DNA from: Petrimonas sulfuriphila
Lineage (GTDB): Bacteria > Bacteroidota > Bacteroidia > Bacteroidales > Dysgonomonadaceae
Strand: one strand, 5' to 3'
NCBI RefSeq assembly: GCF_051201015.1
Contig: NZ_JBPEHI010000003.1
Length of the DNA stretch: 64,000 bases
Both the position numbers and the translations under genes were made by a program. Shown in pieces: positions 24,465-33,673 of this stretch. Each line of letters starts with the position of its first letter. The first letter of the stretch is position 1. The notes below the pieces were generated by a model. The model was given only the letters and a program-made list of their open reading frames with translations. It was not told where the DNA came from and searched no databases.

Positions 24465-27400
24465 ATGATCACTTTTTTCAGAACTCCGTCGCAAAGCATC
24501 ATTGCCGTTGATGCAATACATCCCATTCAGAATGAACTTCAAGAACGATTGATTTGGCTGTTCGGTAAGGCGGAACCGATTCCCTTTTTCGAGATAAACG
24601 AAAAATTTACCGGTCCGCGACGCGAGATGATCACACCCTGGAGTACATGTGCTGTGGAGATTACTCAAAATATGGGAATTACCGGCATTACCCGGATAGA
24701 AGAATATTTTCCGGCCGGTGAAGTTCCGGAATACGATCCAATGCTTCAACGGATTTATAAAAAGCTTGATCAGGATATTTTTACTACCGATAAACAACCG
24801 GAATCCATTGTCCTGATCGATGATATTGAGGCTTATAATCAGCAAGAGGGGCTTGCATTGAACGAAGACGAAATTGATTACCTCAACAATGTGAGCCGGA
24901 AAATGGGCAGGAAACTTACCGATAGTGAAGTTTTCGGTTTTTCGCAGGTAAACTCGGAGCATTGCCGTCACAAAATATTTAACGGAAAATTTGTGATTGA
25001 TGGAGAAGAAAAAGAAAGTTCTCTTTTTCAATTGATAAAAAAAACATCGGGCGTAAATCCCAACGCGTTGATATCGGCATATAAAGATAACGTGGCTTTC
25101 GTTCAGGGGCCAACCATCGAACAGTTTGCGCCGGCAAGCGGTGATAAACCTGACTTCTTCGAAACCCGTGAAATAGAAAGTGTACTTTCTTTGAAAGCGG
25201 AGACACACAACTTTCCCACAACCGTAGAGCCTTTCAACGGGGCTTCTACCGGAACAGGAGGGGAAATTCGTGATCGCCTTGCGGGGGGTAAGGCTTCGCT
25301 TCCTTCTGCAGGAACAGCGGTCTACATGACCTCCTATCCCCGTATGGAAGCCGGGCGTGAATGGGAAAAGATATTGCCGGAGCGCAAGTGGCTTTATCAA
25401 ACGCCGGAGCAGATCCTGATCAAAGCCTCGAACGGGGCTTCCGATTTCGGGAATAAATACGGCCAGCCGCTTATTTGCGGTTCATTACTCACGTTTGAAC
25501 ATGCCGAGAATTACAAGAAATTCGGTTACGATAAAGTAATCATGCTGGCCGGAGGTGTTGGCTTTGCCAATAAGCTCAACGCGTTAAAAGGCAATCCACA
25601 GCCCGGGGAGAAAGTGATTGTGATGGGAGGGGATAATTACCGGATCGGAATGGGCGGTGGAGCCGTTTCGTCGGTAAACACCGGTGAATATTCTTCGGGA
25701 ATTGAACTGAATGCCGTACAGCGTGCGAACCCAGAAATGCAGAAACGTGTGGCCAATGTCATTCGTACGTTGGCTGAATCGGAAGATAATCCCATCGTTT
25801 CCATCCACGACCACGGTGCAGGCGGGCATTTAAACTGCTTGTCGGAACTGGTGGAAAAAACCGGTGGAAAAATTGAAATGGAGAAGTTACCAGTAGGTGA
25901 TCCAACTCTTTCCGCAAAAGAGATTATCGGTAACGAAAGCCAGGAGAGAATGGGTTTGTTGGTCCCTGAAAAAGACATCGACCGCATCAGGCAGATTGCT
26001 GAACGGGAACGGGCACCTTTCTACGTGGTGGGTGAAACTACAGGTGATATGAGGCTGACATTCCAGCAAGCCGATGGGAAAATGCCCATTGATATGGAGA
26101 TGGAAGATTTCTTCGGAAAATCACCAAAAACGGTAATGAGCGACGCTACTGTGGAAGAGACCTATACTTCCCCCGACTACGATGAGAATAACCTGAAGAC
26201 ATATATAGAGAATGTGCTCAGGCTGGAAGCTGTTGCCTGCAAAGACTGGCTTACCAATAAAGTGGACCGGTCGGTGACCGGGAAAGTGGCGCGTCAGCAA
26301 TGTCAGGGAGAGATTCAGCTTCCGCTGAGCGATTGCGGTGCAGTTGCGCTTGATTACAGAGGATATGCCGGAGTAGCGACTTCCATCGGACATGCTCCGC
26401 AGGTAGCCTTGATTGACCCGGCTGCCGGGTCGGTAGTGGCAATAGCCGAGGCCCTGACCAACATCGTGCTCGCACCACTAAAAGATGGATTACAAAGCGT
26501 TTCGTTAAGCGCTAACTGGATGTGGCCGTGCCGTAACGAAGGAGAGGATGCCCGGTTGTATAAGGCCGTTGAAGCTTGTTCCGATTTTGCCTGCGACTTG
26601 GGAATAAACATTCCAACGGGAAAAGATTCGCTCTCCATGACGCAGAAATACGGTGACGACAAGGTGTTCTCACCGGGAACAGTAATTATTTCCGCGGCTG
26701 CAGAAGTGAAAAACATCCGTAAGATCGTTTCTCCTGCTCTGGCGTATATAAAAGGCACGTACGTTTATTATGTTGATTTTTCGTTCGATGCGTTACGCTT
26801 GGGCGGTTCAGCTTTTTTGCAGACACTGGGTAAAGTTGGCGATGAAGCACCTACCGTGAGTGATAGCGAATATTTCAAAAATGCTTTTGCTGCTGTGCAG
26901 GAGCTGGTTAATCGCGGATTGATTATCGCGGGACATGACATCTCTGCTGGGGGGATGGTTACCGCCATGCTCGAGATGTGTTTTTCCAACCCGCAGGGAG
27001 GGTTGGATGCGCGATTGGACAAGATCCGGCATTCCGACCTGATTAAGATTCTCTTTGCCGAAAATCCGGGTGTCCTTATTCAGGTGAAACACCATCACCT
27101 GGTAGAGAAAATCCTGAATGATTACGGCATTGGTTTTGCTATCGTTGCCCGCCCTATCGAAGAGCGCAGGCTGATCATCGAAAAAGGAGAATTCAAACAG
27201 GAGTTTGATATCGATGCCCTTCGGGACGTATGGTATCGCACCTCCTACCTGTTCGACAAAAAACAGAGCGGCGAAGAATGCGCCCTGGACCGGTTCAAAA
27301 ATTACAAAAAACAGCCGCTGCAATTTAATTTCCTGCCTTCATTTACCGGGAAAATGCAAGACCTGGATTTGAATCCCGACAGGAAAGAGCGTTCGGGACT

Positions 27401-28148
27401 GACCGCAGCCATCATCCGCGACAAGGGAACCAACGGAGAACGTGAAATGGCATACGCACTCTTTCTCGCCGGATTTGATGTGAAAGACGTGCACATGACC
27501 GATTTGACATCGGGACGCGAAACACTGGAAGACGTGCAATTTGCCGTTTTCTGTGGAGGGTTTTCCAATTCAGACGTTTTTGGCTCGGCAAAAGGTTGGG
27601 CAGGTGGTATCCTCTATAACGGGAAAGCCAGAAAAACCATTGAAAATTTCTATGCGCGCCCCGATACGTTAAGCCTGGGCATTTGCAACGGCTGCCAGTT
27701 ATTGATGGAGTTGGGTTTGATTTATCCCGAAGCGGGGAAAGCCCATCCGAAAATGCAGCACAACAGGTCGCACAAATTTGAATCGGCATTCCTTAGCGTG
27801 GAAATTCCCCAAAACTCCTCGGTGATGCTGAAATCACTCGCCGGAACCAAACTTGGTATCTGGGTGGCACACGGCGAAGGACGTTTCGAGTTGCCTGGAC
27901 AGGAGTCTGCCTACAACATCGCGGCGAAATACGTCTACGACGAGTATCCCGGAAATCCCAACGGTTCCGATTATAAAGCCGCTGCTGTTTGTTCGGCTGA
28001 TGGCCGCCACTTGGCCATGATGCCGCACCTGGAGCGCACCATTTTTCCGTGGCAGAATGCCTGGTATCCTTATGAATTCCGTAAGCACGACGTTACACCC
28101 TGGATGGAGGCGTTTGTCAATGCACGGGAGTGGCTGAAAAAAAAATAG
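24465..28148 (+). CDS. purL: Phosphoribosylformylglycinamidine synthase, large fused form
   Basis: A 1227-residue ATP- and glutamine-dependent enzyme converting FGAR to FGAM in purine synthesis. Domains in order: N-terminal PurS-like region, linker, two AIR-synthase-like halves (VNSEHCRHKIFNG, ETHNFPTTVEPFNGASTGTGGEIRD, GGGAVSSVNTG; later IPTGKDSLSMTQKYGD and GHDISAGGMVTAMLEMCF), and a C-terminal class-I glutaminase. The glutaminase has the nucleophile in LGICNGCQLLMELGL and its His in RHLAMMPHLERTIFP. This is the single-chain type; no separate purQ or purS is needed. The ATG follows a good promoter and the family's usual N-terminus (MITFFRTPSQS). Confidence 0.97.
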   Translation: MITFFRTPSQSIIAVDAIHPIQNELQERLIWLFGKAEPIPFFEINEKFTGPRREMITPWSTCAVEITQNMGITGITRIEEYFPAGEVPEYDPMLQRIYKKLDQDIFTTDKQPESIVLIDDIEAYNQQEGLALNEDEIDYLNNVSRKMGRKLTDSEVFGFSQVNSEHCRHKIFNGKFVIDGEEKESSLFQLIKKTSGVNPNALISAYKDNVAFVQGPTIEQFAPASGDKPDFFETREIESVLSLKAETHNFPTTVEPFNGASTGTGGEIRDRLAGGKASLPSAGTAVYMTSYPRMEAGREWEKILPERKWLYQTPEQILIKASNGASDFGNKYGQPLICGSLLTFEHAENYKKFGYDKVIMLAGGVGFANKLNALKGNPQPGEKVIVMGGDNYRIGMGGGAVSSVNTGEYSSGIELNAVQRANPEMQKRVANVIRTLAESEDNPIVSIHDHGAGGHLNCLSELVEKTGGKIEMEKLPVGDPTLSAKEIIGNESQERMGLLVPEKDIDRIRQIAERERAPFYVVGETTGDMRLTFQQADGKMPIDMEMEDFFGKSPKTVMSDATVEETYTSPDYDENNLKTYIENVLRLEAVACKDWLTNKVDRSVTGKVARQQCQGEIQLPLSDCGAVALDYRGYAGVATSIGHAPQVALIDPAAGSVVAIAEALTNIVLAPLKDGLQSVSLSANWMWPCRNEGEDARLYKAVEACSDFACDLGINIPTGKDSLSMTQKYGDDKVFSPGTVIISAAAEVKNIRKIVSPALAYIKGTYVYYVDFSFDALRLGGSAFLQTLGKVGDEAPTVSDSEYFKNAFAAVQELVNRGLIIAGHDISAGGMVTAMLEMCFSNPQGGLDARLDKIRHSDLIKILFAENPGVLIQVKHHHLVEKILNDYGIGFAIVARPIEERRLIIEKGEFKQEFDIDALRDVWYRTSYLFDKKQSGEECALDRFKNYKKQPLQFNFLPSFTGKMQDLDLNPDRKERSGLTAAIIRDKGTNGEREMAYALFLAGFDVKDVHMTDLTSGRETLEDVQFAVFCGGFSNSDVFGSAKGWAGGILYNGKARKTIENFYARPDTLSLGICNGCQLLMELGLIYPEAGKAHPKMQHNRSHKFESAFLSVEIPQNSSVMLKSLAGTKLGIWVAHGEGRFELPGQESAYNIAAKYVYDEYPGNPNGSDYKAAAVCSADGRHLAMMPHLERTIFPWQNAWYPYEFRKHDVTPWMEAFVNAREWLKKK

Positions 28149-28168
28149 AGCTTGGGGGAGGCCTGGAG

Positions 28169-28190
28169 AAAACAAAAATCTTGTTTTTTT
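28169..28190 (+). terminator. Possible weak terminator after purL
   Basis: AAAACAA and TTGTTTT form a 7-bp AT-rich stem around AAATC, running into more T residues. GC-poor, so termination strength is doubtful. Confidence 0.35.
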
Positions 28191-28244
28191 GTTAATAGTG
28201 GCATATTTATTGCCATGTATTTATAATTAGTATAAATAAAATTT

Positions 28245-30629
28245 ATGAAAAGACTTGTTATTGTGTTTTCTTTTATTTTTATCGGATCGGTTCTCTTTGC
28301 CCAGAAAGGTATCATCAAAGGGCGTATTTTAAATGCGAAAACAAACGAGCCGATTGAATTTGCCAACATTCAGATACAAGGGACCAGTATCGGGTCTACT
28401 TCGGATTTAGATGGAAACTTTATTTTCACGGGTATCGACCCGGGTTTTGTCCGTTTAGCGGCAAGTTTTATCGGTTTTGAAACGACCGTATCTTCAGAAA
28501 TTCAAGTCCAGGGAAATCAAACCACATTTATTGATATTGAGTTGCCCGAAACGGCTATTTCACTCGAAGAAGTTGTGGTTCGCCCCAACTTTAGCCTCAA
28601 ACGGATAGAGAGTCCCGTTTCAATATTGACCATCGGAGTGCAGGAGATTGAAAAAAGTGCCGGCGTGAACCGTGATGTGTCAAAAGCGATGCAAACACTT
28701 CCCGGTGTGGGGGCTACGGACCCTAACCGGAACGATTTGATCGTGAGAGGTGGTGGCCCTTCAGAAAATGTTTTTTACCTCGATGGGATCGAGATCCCAA
28801 TAATCAACCACTTTTCCACGCAAGGCTCGTCCGGTGGAGTTGTCGGCGTGGTTAACCCCGATTTTGTCCGGGAAATCAGTTTTTATACCGGTGCCTTTCC
28901 TGCTAACCGCACGAATGCGCTCAGCTCCGTCATGGAAATCAGGCAAAAAGAAGGCAGCCGGGACCGTGTGCATACGAAGCTCTCGGTCGGCGCATCTGAT
29001 GCGGCTATTACTGTTGACGGCCCTGCCGGGACAAATTCAACGTTTATCGCATCAGCCCGGCAATCTTACCTTCAGTTGTTGTTCAAAGCTATCGGACTGC
29101 CGTTCCTGCCTACCTACAATGACTTTCAGATGAGATACAAGTACAACATTAACGCGAAGAACGAGTTGACCTTCATCGGTATCGGTGCCATAGACAACAT
29201 GACGTTGAATACCGGATTGCAGGAATCCGGAACGGAATCCCAGCGCTACCTGTTGGGTTACCTTCCTGTCTACAACCAATGGAATTATACGGTTGGAACA
29301 GTATTCAAGCATTTCGGAAGCCGCTTTTTCGATACGTGGGCATTGAGCCGGAATATGCTTCGGAACAAAAACTTTAAATACCTCGATAACGATGAAAGCA
29401 AACCCAAAACACTCGATTATCTCTCCGACGAAGCCGAAAATAAACTGCGTTTTGAACGGGTTTATACGGGTTTACCCGTGAAACTTATGCTGGGGGGAGG
29501 TATCGAGTACGCTCGTTATACCAATTCAACTTTAGCTAAAGTCTTTCTGAACGGCACGGTTAATGATATAAATTACCACACTCAACTCGGCTTATTCGGA
29601 TATCAGGCATTTGCACAAGTTTCGGACGAATACCTTAAGAACCGCCTGAAATTGTCGCTCGGGATAAGCACGGTAGGCAACATCTTCAACGACAACATGA
29701 AGGACCCCCTGAACCAGTTGTCGCCTCGATTTTCGGCTTCGTACGTGCTTACGGACAAGTGGGATTTGAATGCCAACTTCGGACGTTACGCTATGCAGCC
29801 GGCTTATACGTCGCTCGGGTTTAAAAATGCAGCAGGAGAATACGCCAATCGCAACGAAGGGGTGAAATACATCTTTTCCAACCAGGCGATTTTGGGCGTG
29901 GAGTTCCGTCCGAAGAACAACGTAAGAATGACGCTCGAAGGGTTTTACAAACAGTACGAAAATTATCCGTTGTCGGTTTCCGATGGGATTAGCCTGGCAA
30001 GCAAAGGAACGGAATACGGCCAGGTGGGCGACGAAGAAGTCTTGTCTGCCGGTAAGGGACGTGCCTACGGCGTTGAGTTTTTCAGCAAGATATTGGAATG
30101 GAACAACCTGAACGTAACTACAACATACACTTTTTTCCGCAGTGAGTTTACTGATAAGGAAGGGGTTTACAGGCCTTCGTCGTGGGATACGAAGCATTTG
30201 CTTAACCTCATTGGCAGTTATAAATTTCCGAAAAACTGGAATGTGTCTGCCCGTTGGCGTTTTGTAGGCGGTGCACCCTACACCCCCGTGGATATGGATT
30301 TATCCACAAATAAAGCGGCCTGGAACATTACCAACCGGGCATATATCGATTACAGTAACTTCAATTCGTTGCGCCTTCCCAACGCGCATCAGTTGGACAT
30401 GCGTATAGATAAGGAGATCTATTACAAGAAATGGACGCTGAACCTCTATGCGGACGTGCAGAACGTCTATAACTTTAAATCGAGAAATGCGCCGATTTAT
30501 ACCAACAAGGATGTTGACGGTGCCGTTATGGATGATCCGGCCGATCCTGAAAACCGTCAGCGAATCCGTATAATTGACGCCTATAGTGGCACCGTATTGC
30601 CTACGGTAGGGATAATCATTAAAATGTAA
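28245..30629 (+). CDS. TonB-dependent receptor with carboxypeptidase-regulatory-like N-domain
   Basis: A 794-residue outer-membrane receptor, smaller than SusC and without a SusD partner. It has signal peptide RLVIVFSFIFIGSVLFAQ, a carboxypeptidase-D-like domain (about 22-108, IIKGRILNAKTNEPIEFANIQIQG), and plug segments (SLEEVVVRP, DVSKAMQTLPGVGATDPNRNDLIVRGGGPSENVFYLDGIEIP). A barrel ends in the strand LPTVGIIIKM. Such receptors take up iron chelates, cobalamin or small organics. The gene 20 bp downstream encodes a DUF2271 lipoprotein. I recall DUF2271 genes near PepSY and flavin-linked iron-uptake genes, so a metal-chelate ligand is possible but unproven. Confidence 0.92.
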   Translation: MKRLVIVFSFIFIGSVLFAQKGIIKGRILNAKTNEPIEFANIQIQGTSIGSTSDLDGNFIFTGIDPGFVRLAASFIGFETTVSSEIQVQGNQTTFIDIELPETAISLEEVVVRPNFSLKRIESPVSILTIGVQEIEKSAGVNRDVSKAMQTLPGVGATDPNRNDLIVRGGGPSENVFYLDGIEIPIINHFSTQGSSGGVVGVVNPDFVREISFYTGAFPANRTNALSSVMEIRQKEGSRDRVHTKLSVGASDAAITVDGPAGTNSTFIASARQSYLQLLFKAIGLPFLPTYNDFQMRYKYNINAKNELTFIGIGAIDNMTLNTGLQESGTESQRYLLGYLPVYNQWNYTVGTVFKHFGSRFFDTWALSRNMLRNKNFKYLDNDESKPKTLDYLSDEAENKLRFERVYTGLPVKLMLGGGIEYARYTNSTLAKVFLNGTVNDINYHTQLGLFGYQAFAQVSDEYLKNRLKLSLGISTVGNIFNDNMKDPLNQLSPRFSASYVLTDKWDLNANFGRYAMQPAYTSLGFKNAAGEYANRNEGVKYIFSNQAILGVEFRPKNNVRMTLEGFYKQYENYPLSVSDGISLASKGTEYGQVGDEEVLSAGKGRAYGVEFFSKILEWNNLNVTTTYTFFRSEFTDKEGVYRPSSWDTKHLLNLIGSYKFPKNWNVSARWRFVGGAPYTPVDMDLSTNKAAWNITNRAYIDYSNFNSLRLPNAHQLDMRIDKEIYYKKWTLNLYADVQNVYNFKSRNAPIYTNKDVDGAVMDDPADPENRQRIRIIDAYSGTVLPTVGIIIKM

Positions 30630-30649
30630 ACTCTAAACACGGTAAAACG

Positions 30650-31396
30650 ATGAATCCAACAAGAAATATTCTTATGTTGCTTGTGGCATTTTTCGCCATA
30701 ACTCTTTCTTCCTGCGTTTCGGTAAAAAAAGAACCCGGACAAGTTCAAGAATTCACATACGGGAAAAGAAACGGGGGAAGCCTTATCACGTTAAAATTTG
30801 AGAAAGGAAAAGAACATAATCACCCGCTTTTTGCTATCTGGTTAGCCGATTCCGAAGGTAATTTTTTGCAAACTCTTTATGTGTCCGAAAGCATCGGGAC
30901 TGGGGTATTCAAACATGTGAGCCGCGAAGCCGGACGATGGATGGCGGGCGAGATTCAGCGACCGGCAGCCCTTCCTTATTGGGCTTATCAACGAAACATA
31001 AGAAATGAAGCCGGAACGTTGTTGCCGACTCCTCAACAGCCTGTCCCTGATGCTTATACAGGAGCTACGCCGTCGTCTTCTTTCGTTTTTTATCTCAACA
31101 CCGACAAACCGTTGAACGGGGTTTATACGTTGTTTCTGGAGTTGAACCAATCGTGGGACTGGAACGAACACTGGACAAACAACAAATTTCCCGGCGACAA
31201 TGAATACAAGACCTCGAGCCAGCCGGCATTGGTTTATGTGACTAAATTAGACACAAATAGCCGGGAAGAGATGGAGTTAAAGCCGGTTGGACACAGCCAT
31301 TACTCGGGCAAGGACGGAAAATTATACGATAACCTGAATACATTGTCCACCGCTCTAAAAATTGCAAACAAAATTACTGCTGTCGTTAAACCTTGA
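30650..31396 (+). CDS. DUF2271-like lipoprotein
   Basis: A 248-residue lipoprotein with signal NILMLLVAFFAITLSSCVSV (lipobox LSSC). The beta-rich body includes HPLFAIWLADSEGNFLQTLYVSESIG and YTLFLELNQSWDWNEHWTNN, which resemble DUF2271 proteins. The function of that family is not established. The start is 20 bp after the TonB receptor stop, so the pair is an operon and the lipoprotein may handle the imported ligand or assist its release in the periplasm. The family call is by recollection of the AIWxxDxxGxFxxTL pattern. Confidence 0.7.
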   Translation: MNPTRNILMLLVAFFAITLSSCVSVKKEPGQVQEFTYGKRNGGSLITLKFEKGKEHNHPLFAIWLADSEGNFLQTLYVSESIGTGVFKHVSREAGRWMAGEIQRPAALPYWAYQRNIRNEAGTLLPTPQQPVPDAYTGATPSSSFVFYLNTDKPLNGVYTLFLELNQSWDWNEHWTNNKFPGDNEYKTSSQPALVYVTKLDTNSREEMELKPVGHSHYSGKDGKLYDNLNTLSTALKIANKITAVVKP

Positions 31397-31434
31397 TGAG
31401 GATTTGCTTTTAAAGGATTTTTGCCCGATATTGC

Positions 31435-31466
31435 CTTGATGCATATACTGGAATTTCGTACTTTTG
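31435..31466 (+). promoter_or_regulatory. Promoter of the thioesterase-dprA unit
   Basis: CTTG (31435-31438), 20-nt spacer, TACTTTTG (31459-31466); the ATG at 31498 follows 31 nt later. Confidence 0.6.
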
Positions 31467-31497
31467 TAATTATTACTTAACCCGAAGTGCGTTTTCT

Positions 31498-31899
31498 ATG
31501 GATCCTATTTTTATATATACAATGAAGGTGCGTGATTATGAGTGTGATACGCAGGGCCACGTCAATAATGCCAACTATCAGCATTATTTTGAAGTAACAC
31601 GCCATGAGTTTCTGGAGAAGGTGGGATTGAATTTTTACCAACTTCATAAACAAGGAATTGATGCTGTTGTGTCTCGTGTGGAAATCCGATACAAAGTTCC
31701 GTTAATCGGAATGGACAGGTTTATTTGTACGGTTTCCCGGCTGGAGAGGATAGGGTTGAAATATATTTTTCATCAGGAGATTGTCCGTCAATCCGATAAT
31801 GTGCTTTGTGCCCGTGCAAAGATCGAAGTGGTCAACCTGGTGAACGGAAAACTTTCACAACCCGAGGTCTTTGACGAAGCGTTTAAGGAGTATATTTAG
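31498..31899 (+). CDS. Acyl-CoA thioesterase, 4-hydroxybenzoyl-CoA thioesterase (hot-dog) fold
   Basis: A 133-residue single hot-dog-domain protein. The motif KVRDYECDTQGHVNNANYQHYFEVTRHEFL contains the catalytic Asp and the GHVNNxxY turn of the YbgC/FadM class. The remainder (VVSRVEIRYKVPL, YIFHQEIVRQSDNVLCARAKIEVV) completes the fold. It probably hydrolyses acyl-CoA or acyl-ACP; chain preference cannot be read. dprA follows 50 bp later on the same strand. Confidence 0.9.
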   Translation: MDPIFIYTMKVRDYECDTQGHVNNANYQHYFEVTRHEFLEKVGLNFYQLHKQGIDAVVSRVEIRYKVPLIGMDRFICTVSRLERIGLKYIFHQEIVRQSDNVLCARAKIEVVNLVNGKLSQPEVFDEAFKEYI

Positions 31900-31949
31900 A
31901 GTAAGGAACAAGGGACAAAGAGATATTCTAAACTTTAAATCTCAATCTC

Positions 31950-33059
31950 ATGATAACCGACAAAACCCTATATCAGATTGCGTTAACCTGTATTCAGGGC
32001 GTCGGAGTCGTACATGCACGTAACCTGATGAGGGCTGTTGGGGATGAGAAGGCCATATTTAGTGAGAAAACAGGGAGTTTGGAGAAACTGCCGGGTTTAT
32101 CGCTACGTTTGATCCATGAGATCCGTAATCCGGAAGTATTGAGAAAAGCTGAAAAAGAACTGGCATTTGTTGAGAAAAATAATATTCAGACACTTTTTTA
32201 TACGCAACACCATTATCCCTCCCGGTTAACTAACTGTGTTGATGCGCCTGTTTTGCTGTATGCAAAAGGCAACACCGGCTTTAATGCGCCAAAAGTGGTG
32301 AGCATAATCGGGACGCGTAATGCAACCAGATACGGATTGGAGTTTTGTCAAAAATTTGTCCGGGAATTGTCAGGGCTTTTCCCCGATATACTTGTTGTGA
32401 GTGGCCTGGCATACGGAATAGACATCTGTGCGCATCGCGCTTCGTTGCAAAATAATGTTTCAACGGTTGCGGTACTGGCACACGGATTGGATAGAGTTTA
32501 TCCGTCTGTACACCGGAAAACGGCCATAGAGATGTTGGAAAGGGGAGCCTGGATTACCGAATTTCCGAGCGGCACCGAACCCGATAGATTCAATTTCGTA
32601 AAACGGAACCGCATCGTTGCCGGAATGGCAGATGCTGTGGTTGTTGTAGAATCGGGAGATAGAGGAGGTTCACTCATTACTGCAGATATCGCCAATTCCT
32701 ATTATCGCGAAGTTTTTGCTATACCCGGAAGAATAACCGATGCCCGATCATCGGGATGCAATAATTTAATCGCTTCAAACAAAGCCGTATTGATGCAAAA
32801 TACAGTCGCCTTCATCGAACAGATGGGGTGGGACACAGCCGAAAAACCGGAACAACCCGTGCAAAAAGAGTTGTTCCCGGACCTGAACGAAGTGGAAGAA
32901 AAAGTTTTTCGTGCGCTCAACGGGGTTGAATCCATGCACGTGAACAAGCTGGGAATCGAACTCAACTTACCGGTTTCGGAGTTGTTCTTTACATTGCTTG
33001 AGCTCGAAATGAAAAATGTTGTAAAAGCCTTGCCGGGAGGAATGTATAAATTGGTGTGA
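31950..33059 (+). CDS. dprA: DNA-processing protein DprA
   Basis: A 369-residue RecA-loading protein for incoming single-stranded DNA in natural transformation. It has an N-terminal helix-hairpin-helix-like region (IALTCIQGVGVVHARNLM), then the DprA Rossmann core with VVSIIGTRNATRYGLEFC, VVSGLAYGIDICAHRASL, VAVLAHGLDRVYPSVH, ITEFPSGTEPDRFNFVKRNRIVAGMADAVVVVESGDRGGSLITADIA. A C-terminal winged helix (about 305-369) follows. Widespread in bacteria with no known competence, so its presence alone does not prove transformation. recA lies 0.6 kb downstream. Confidence 0.95.
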   Translation: MITDKTLYQIALTCIQGVGVVHARNLMRAVGDEKAIFSEKTGSLEKLPGLSLRLIHEIRNPEVLRKAEKELAFVEKNNIQTLFYTQHHYPSRLTNCVDAPVLLYAKGNTGFNAPKVVSIIGTRNATRYGLEFCQKFVRELSGLFPDILVVSGLAYGIDICAHRASLQNNVSTVAVLAHGLDRVYPSVHRKTAIEMLERGAWITEFPSGTEPDRFNFVKRNRIVAGMADAVVVVESGDRGGSLITADIANSYYREVFAIPGRITDARSSGCNNLIASNKAVLMQNTVAFIEQMGWDTAEKPEQPVQKELFPDLNEVEEKVFRALNGVESMHVNKLGIELNLPVSELFFTLLELEMKNVVKALPGGMYKLV

Positions 33060-33112
33060 ATTTTTCCCGTATCCTATTGCGGAAGGGAATCCTTTCTTAT
33101 TTAAAAAATCAC

Positions 33113-33120
33113 TATCTTTG
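33113..33120 (+). promoter_or_regulatory. -7 box for the peroxiredoxin gene
   Basis: TATCTTTG, 29 bp before ATG 33150. Confidence 0.5.
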
Positions 33121-33149
33121 ATCTCTCTACCACAAAAAAAAGAAAAATT

Positions 33150-33608
33150 ATGGCACTACAGATTGGAGACAAAATTCCCGAAATATTGGGTACCGGTCAG
33201 GACGGGAAAACAGTGAAATCAACTGATTTTACAGGAAAGAAACTGGCACTTTATTTCTATCCGAAAGATAACACGCCTGGATGTACGGCTCAGGCCTGCA
33301 GCCTGCGGGACGGATATCAGGACCTGAAAAAAGCCGGTTATGCAGTTGTAGGTGTGAGTGTAGACAGTGAGGATTCGCATCGGAAATTCATCGAAAAGTT
33401 TGACTTGCCCTTTCCGTTGATTGCCGATGTGGATAAAAAGCTGGTTCAGGAATTTGGTGTTTGGCAGGAAAAGAAAAATTACGGCAAAACCTATATGGGT
33501 ACAGTCCGCACCACATTTTTAATTGACGAAGCCGGTATTATTCGCCATATCATTGAGGGTCGAGGTGTGGATACAAAAAACCATGCAGAGCAGATATTGA
33601 ATCTGTGA
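33150..33608 (+). CDS. bcp: Thioredoxin-dependent thiol peroxidase, Bcp/PrxQ type
   Basis: A 152-residue peroxiredoxin that reduces hydroperoxides with thioredoxin. YFYPKDNTPGCTAQACSLRDG carries the peroxidatic Cys45 and the resolving Cys50, the five-residue spacing that defines PrxQ/Bcp. The conserved Arg lies in the late TVRTTFLIDEAG segment. There is no signal peptide, so it is cytoplasmic. recA begins 65 bp downstream. Confidence 0.95.
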   Translation: MALQIGDKIPEILGTGQDGKTVKSTDFTGKKLALYFYPKDNTPGCTAQACSLRDGYQDLKKAGYAVVGVSVDSEDSHRKFIEKFDLPFPLIADVDKKLVQEFGVWQEKKNYGKTYMGTVRTTFLIDEAGIIRHIIEGRGVDTKNHAEQILNL

Positions 33609-33673
33609 GAGGAAAATCTTATGCTTCGCTTTGAGCGGCTGACAAGAAACAAATAATAAAAAACGAAAATATT

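Noticed and set aside
24444..25400. 318-codon open frame opposite the start of purL
   Set aside because: It runs antisense to an unmistakable purL and through its promoter; low-complexity Phe-rich translation shows no domain.
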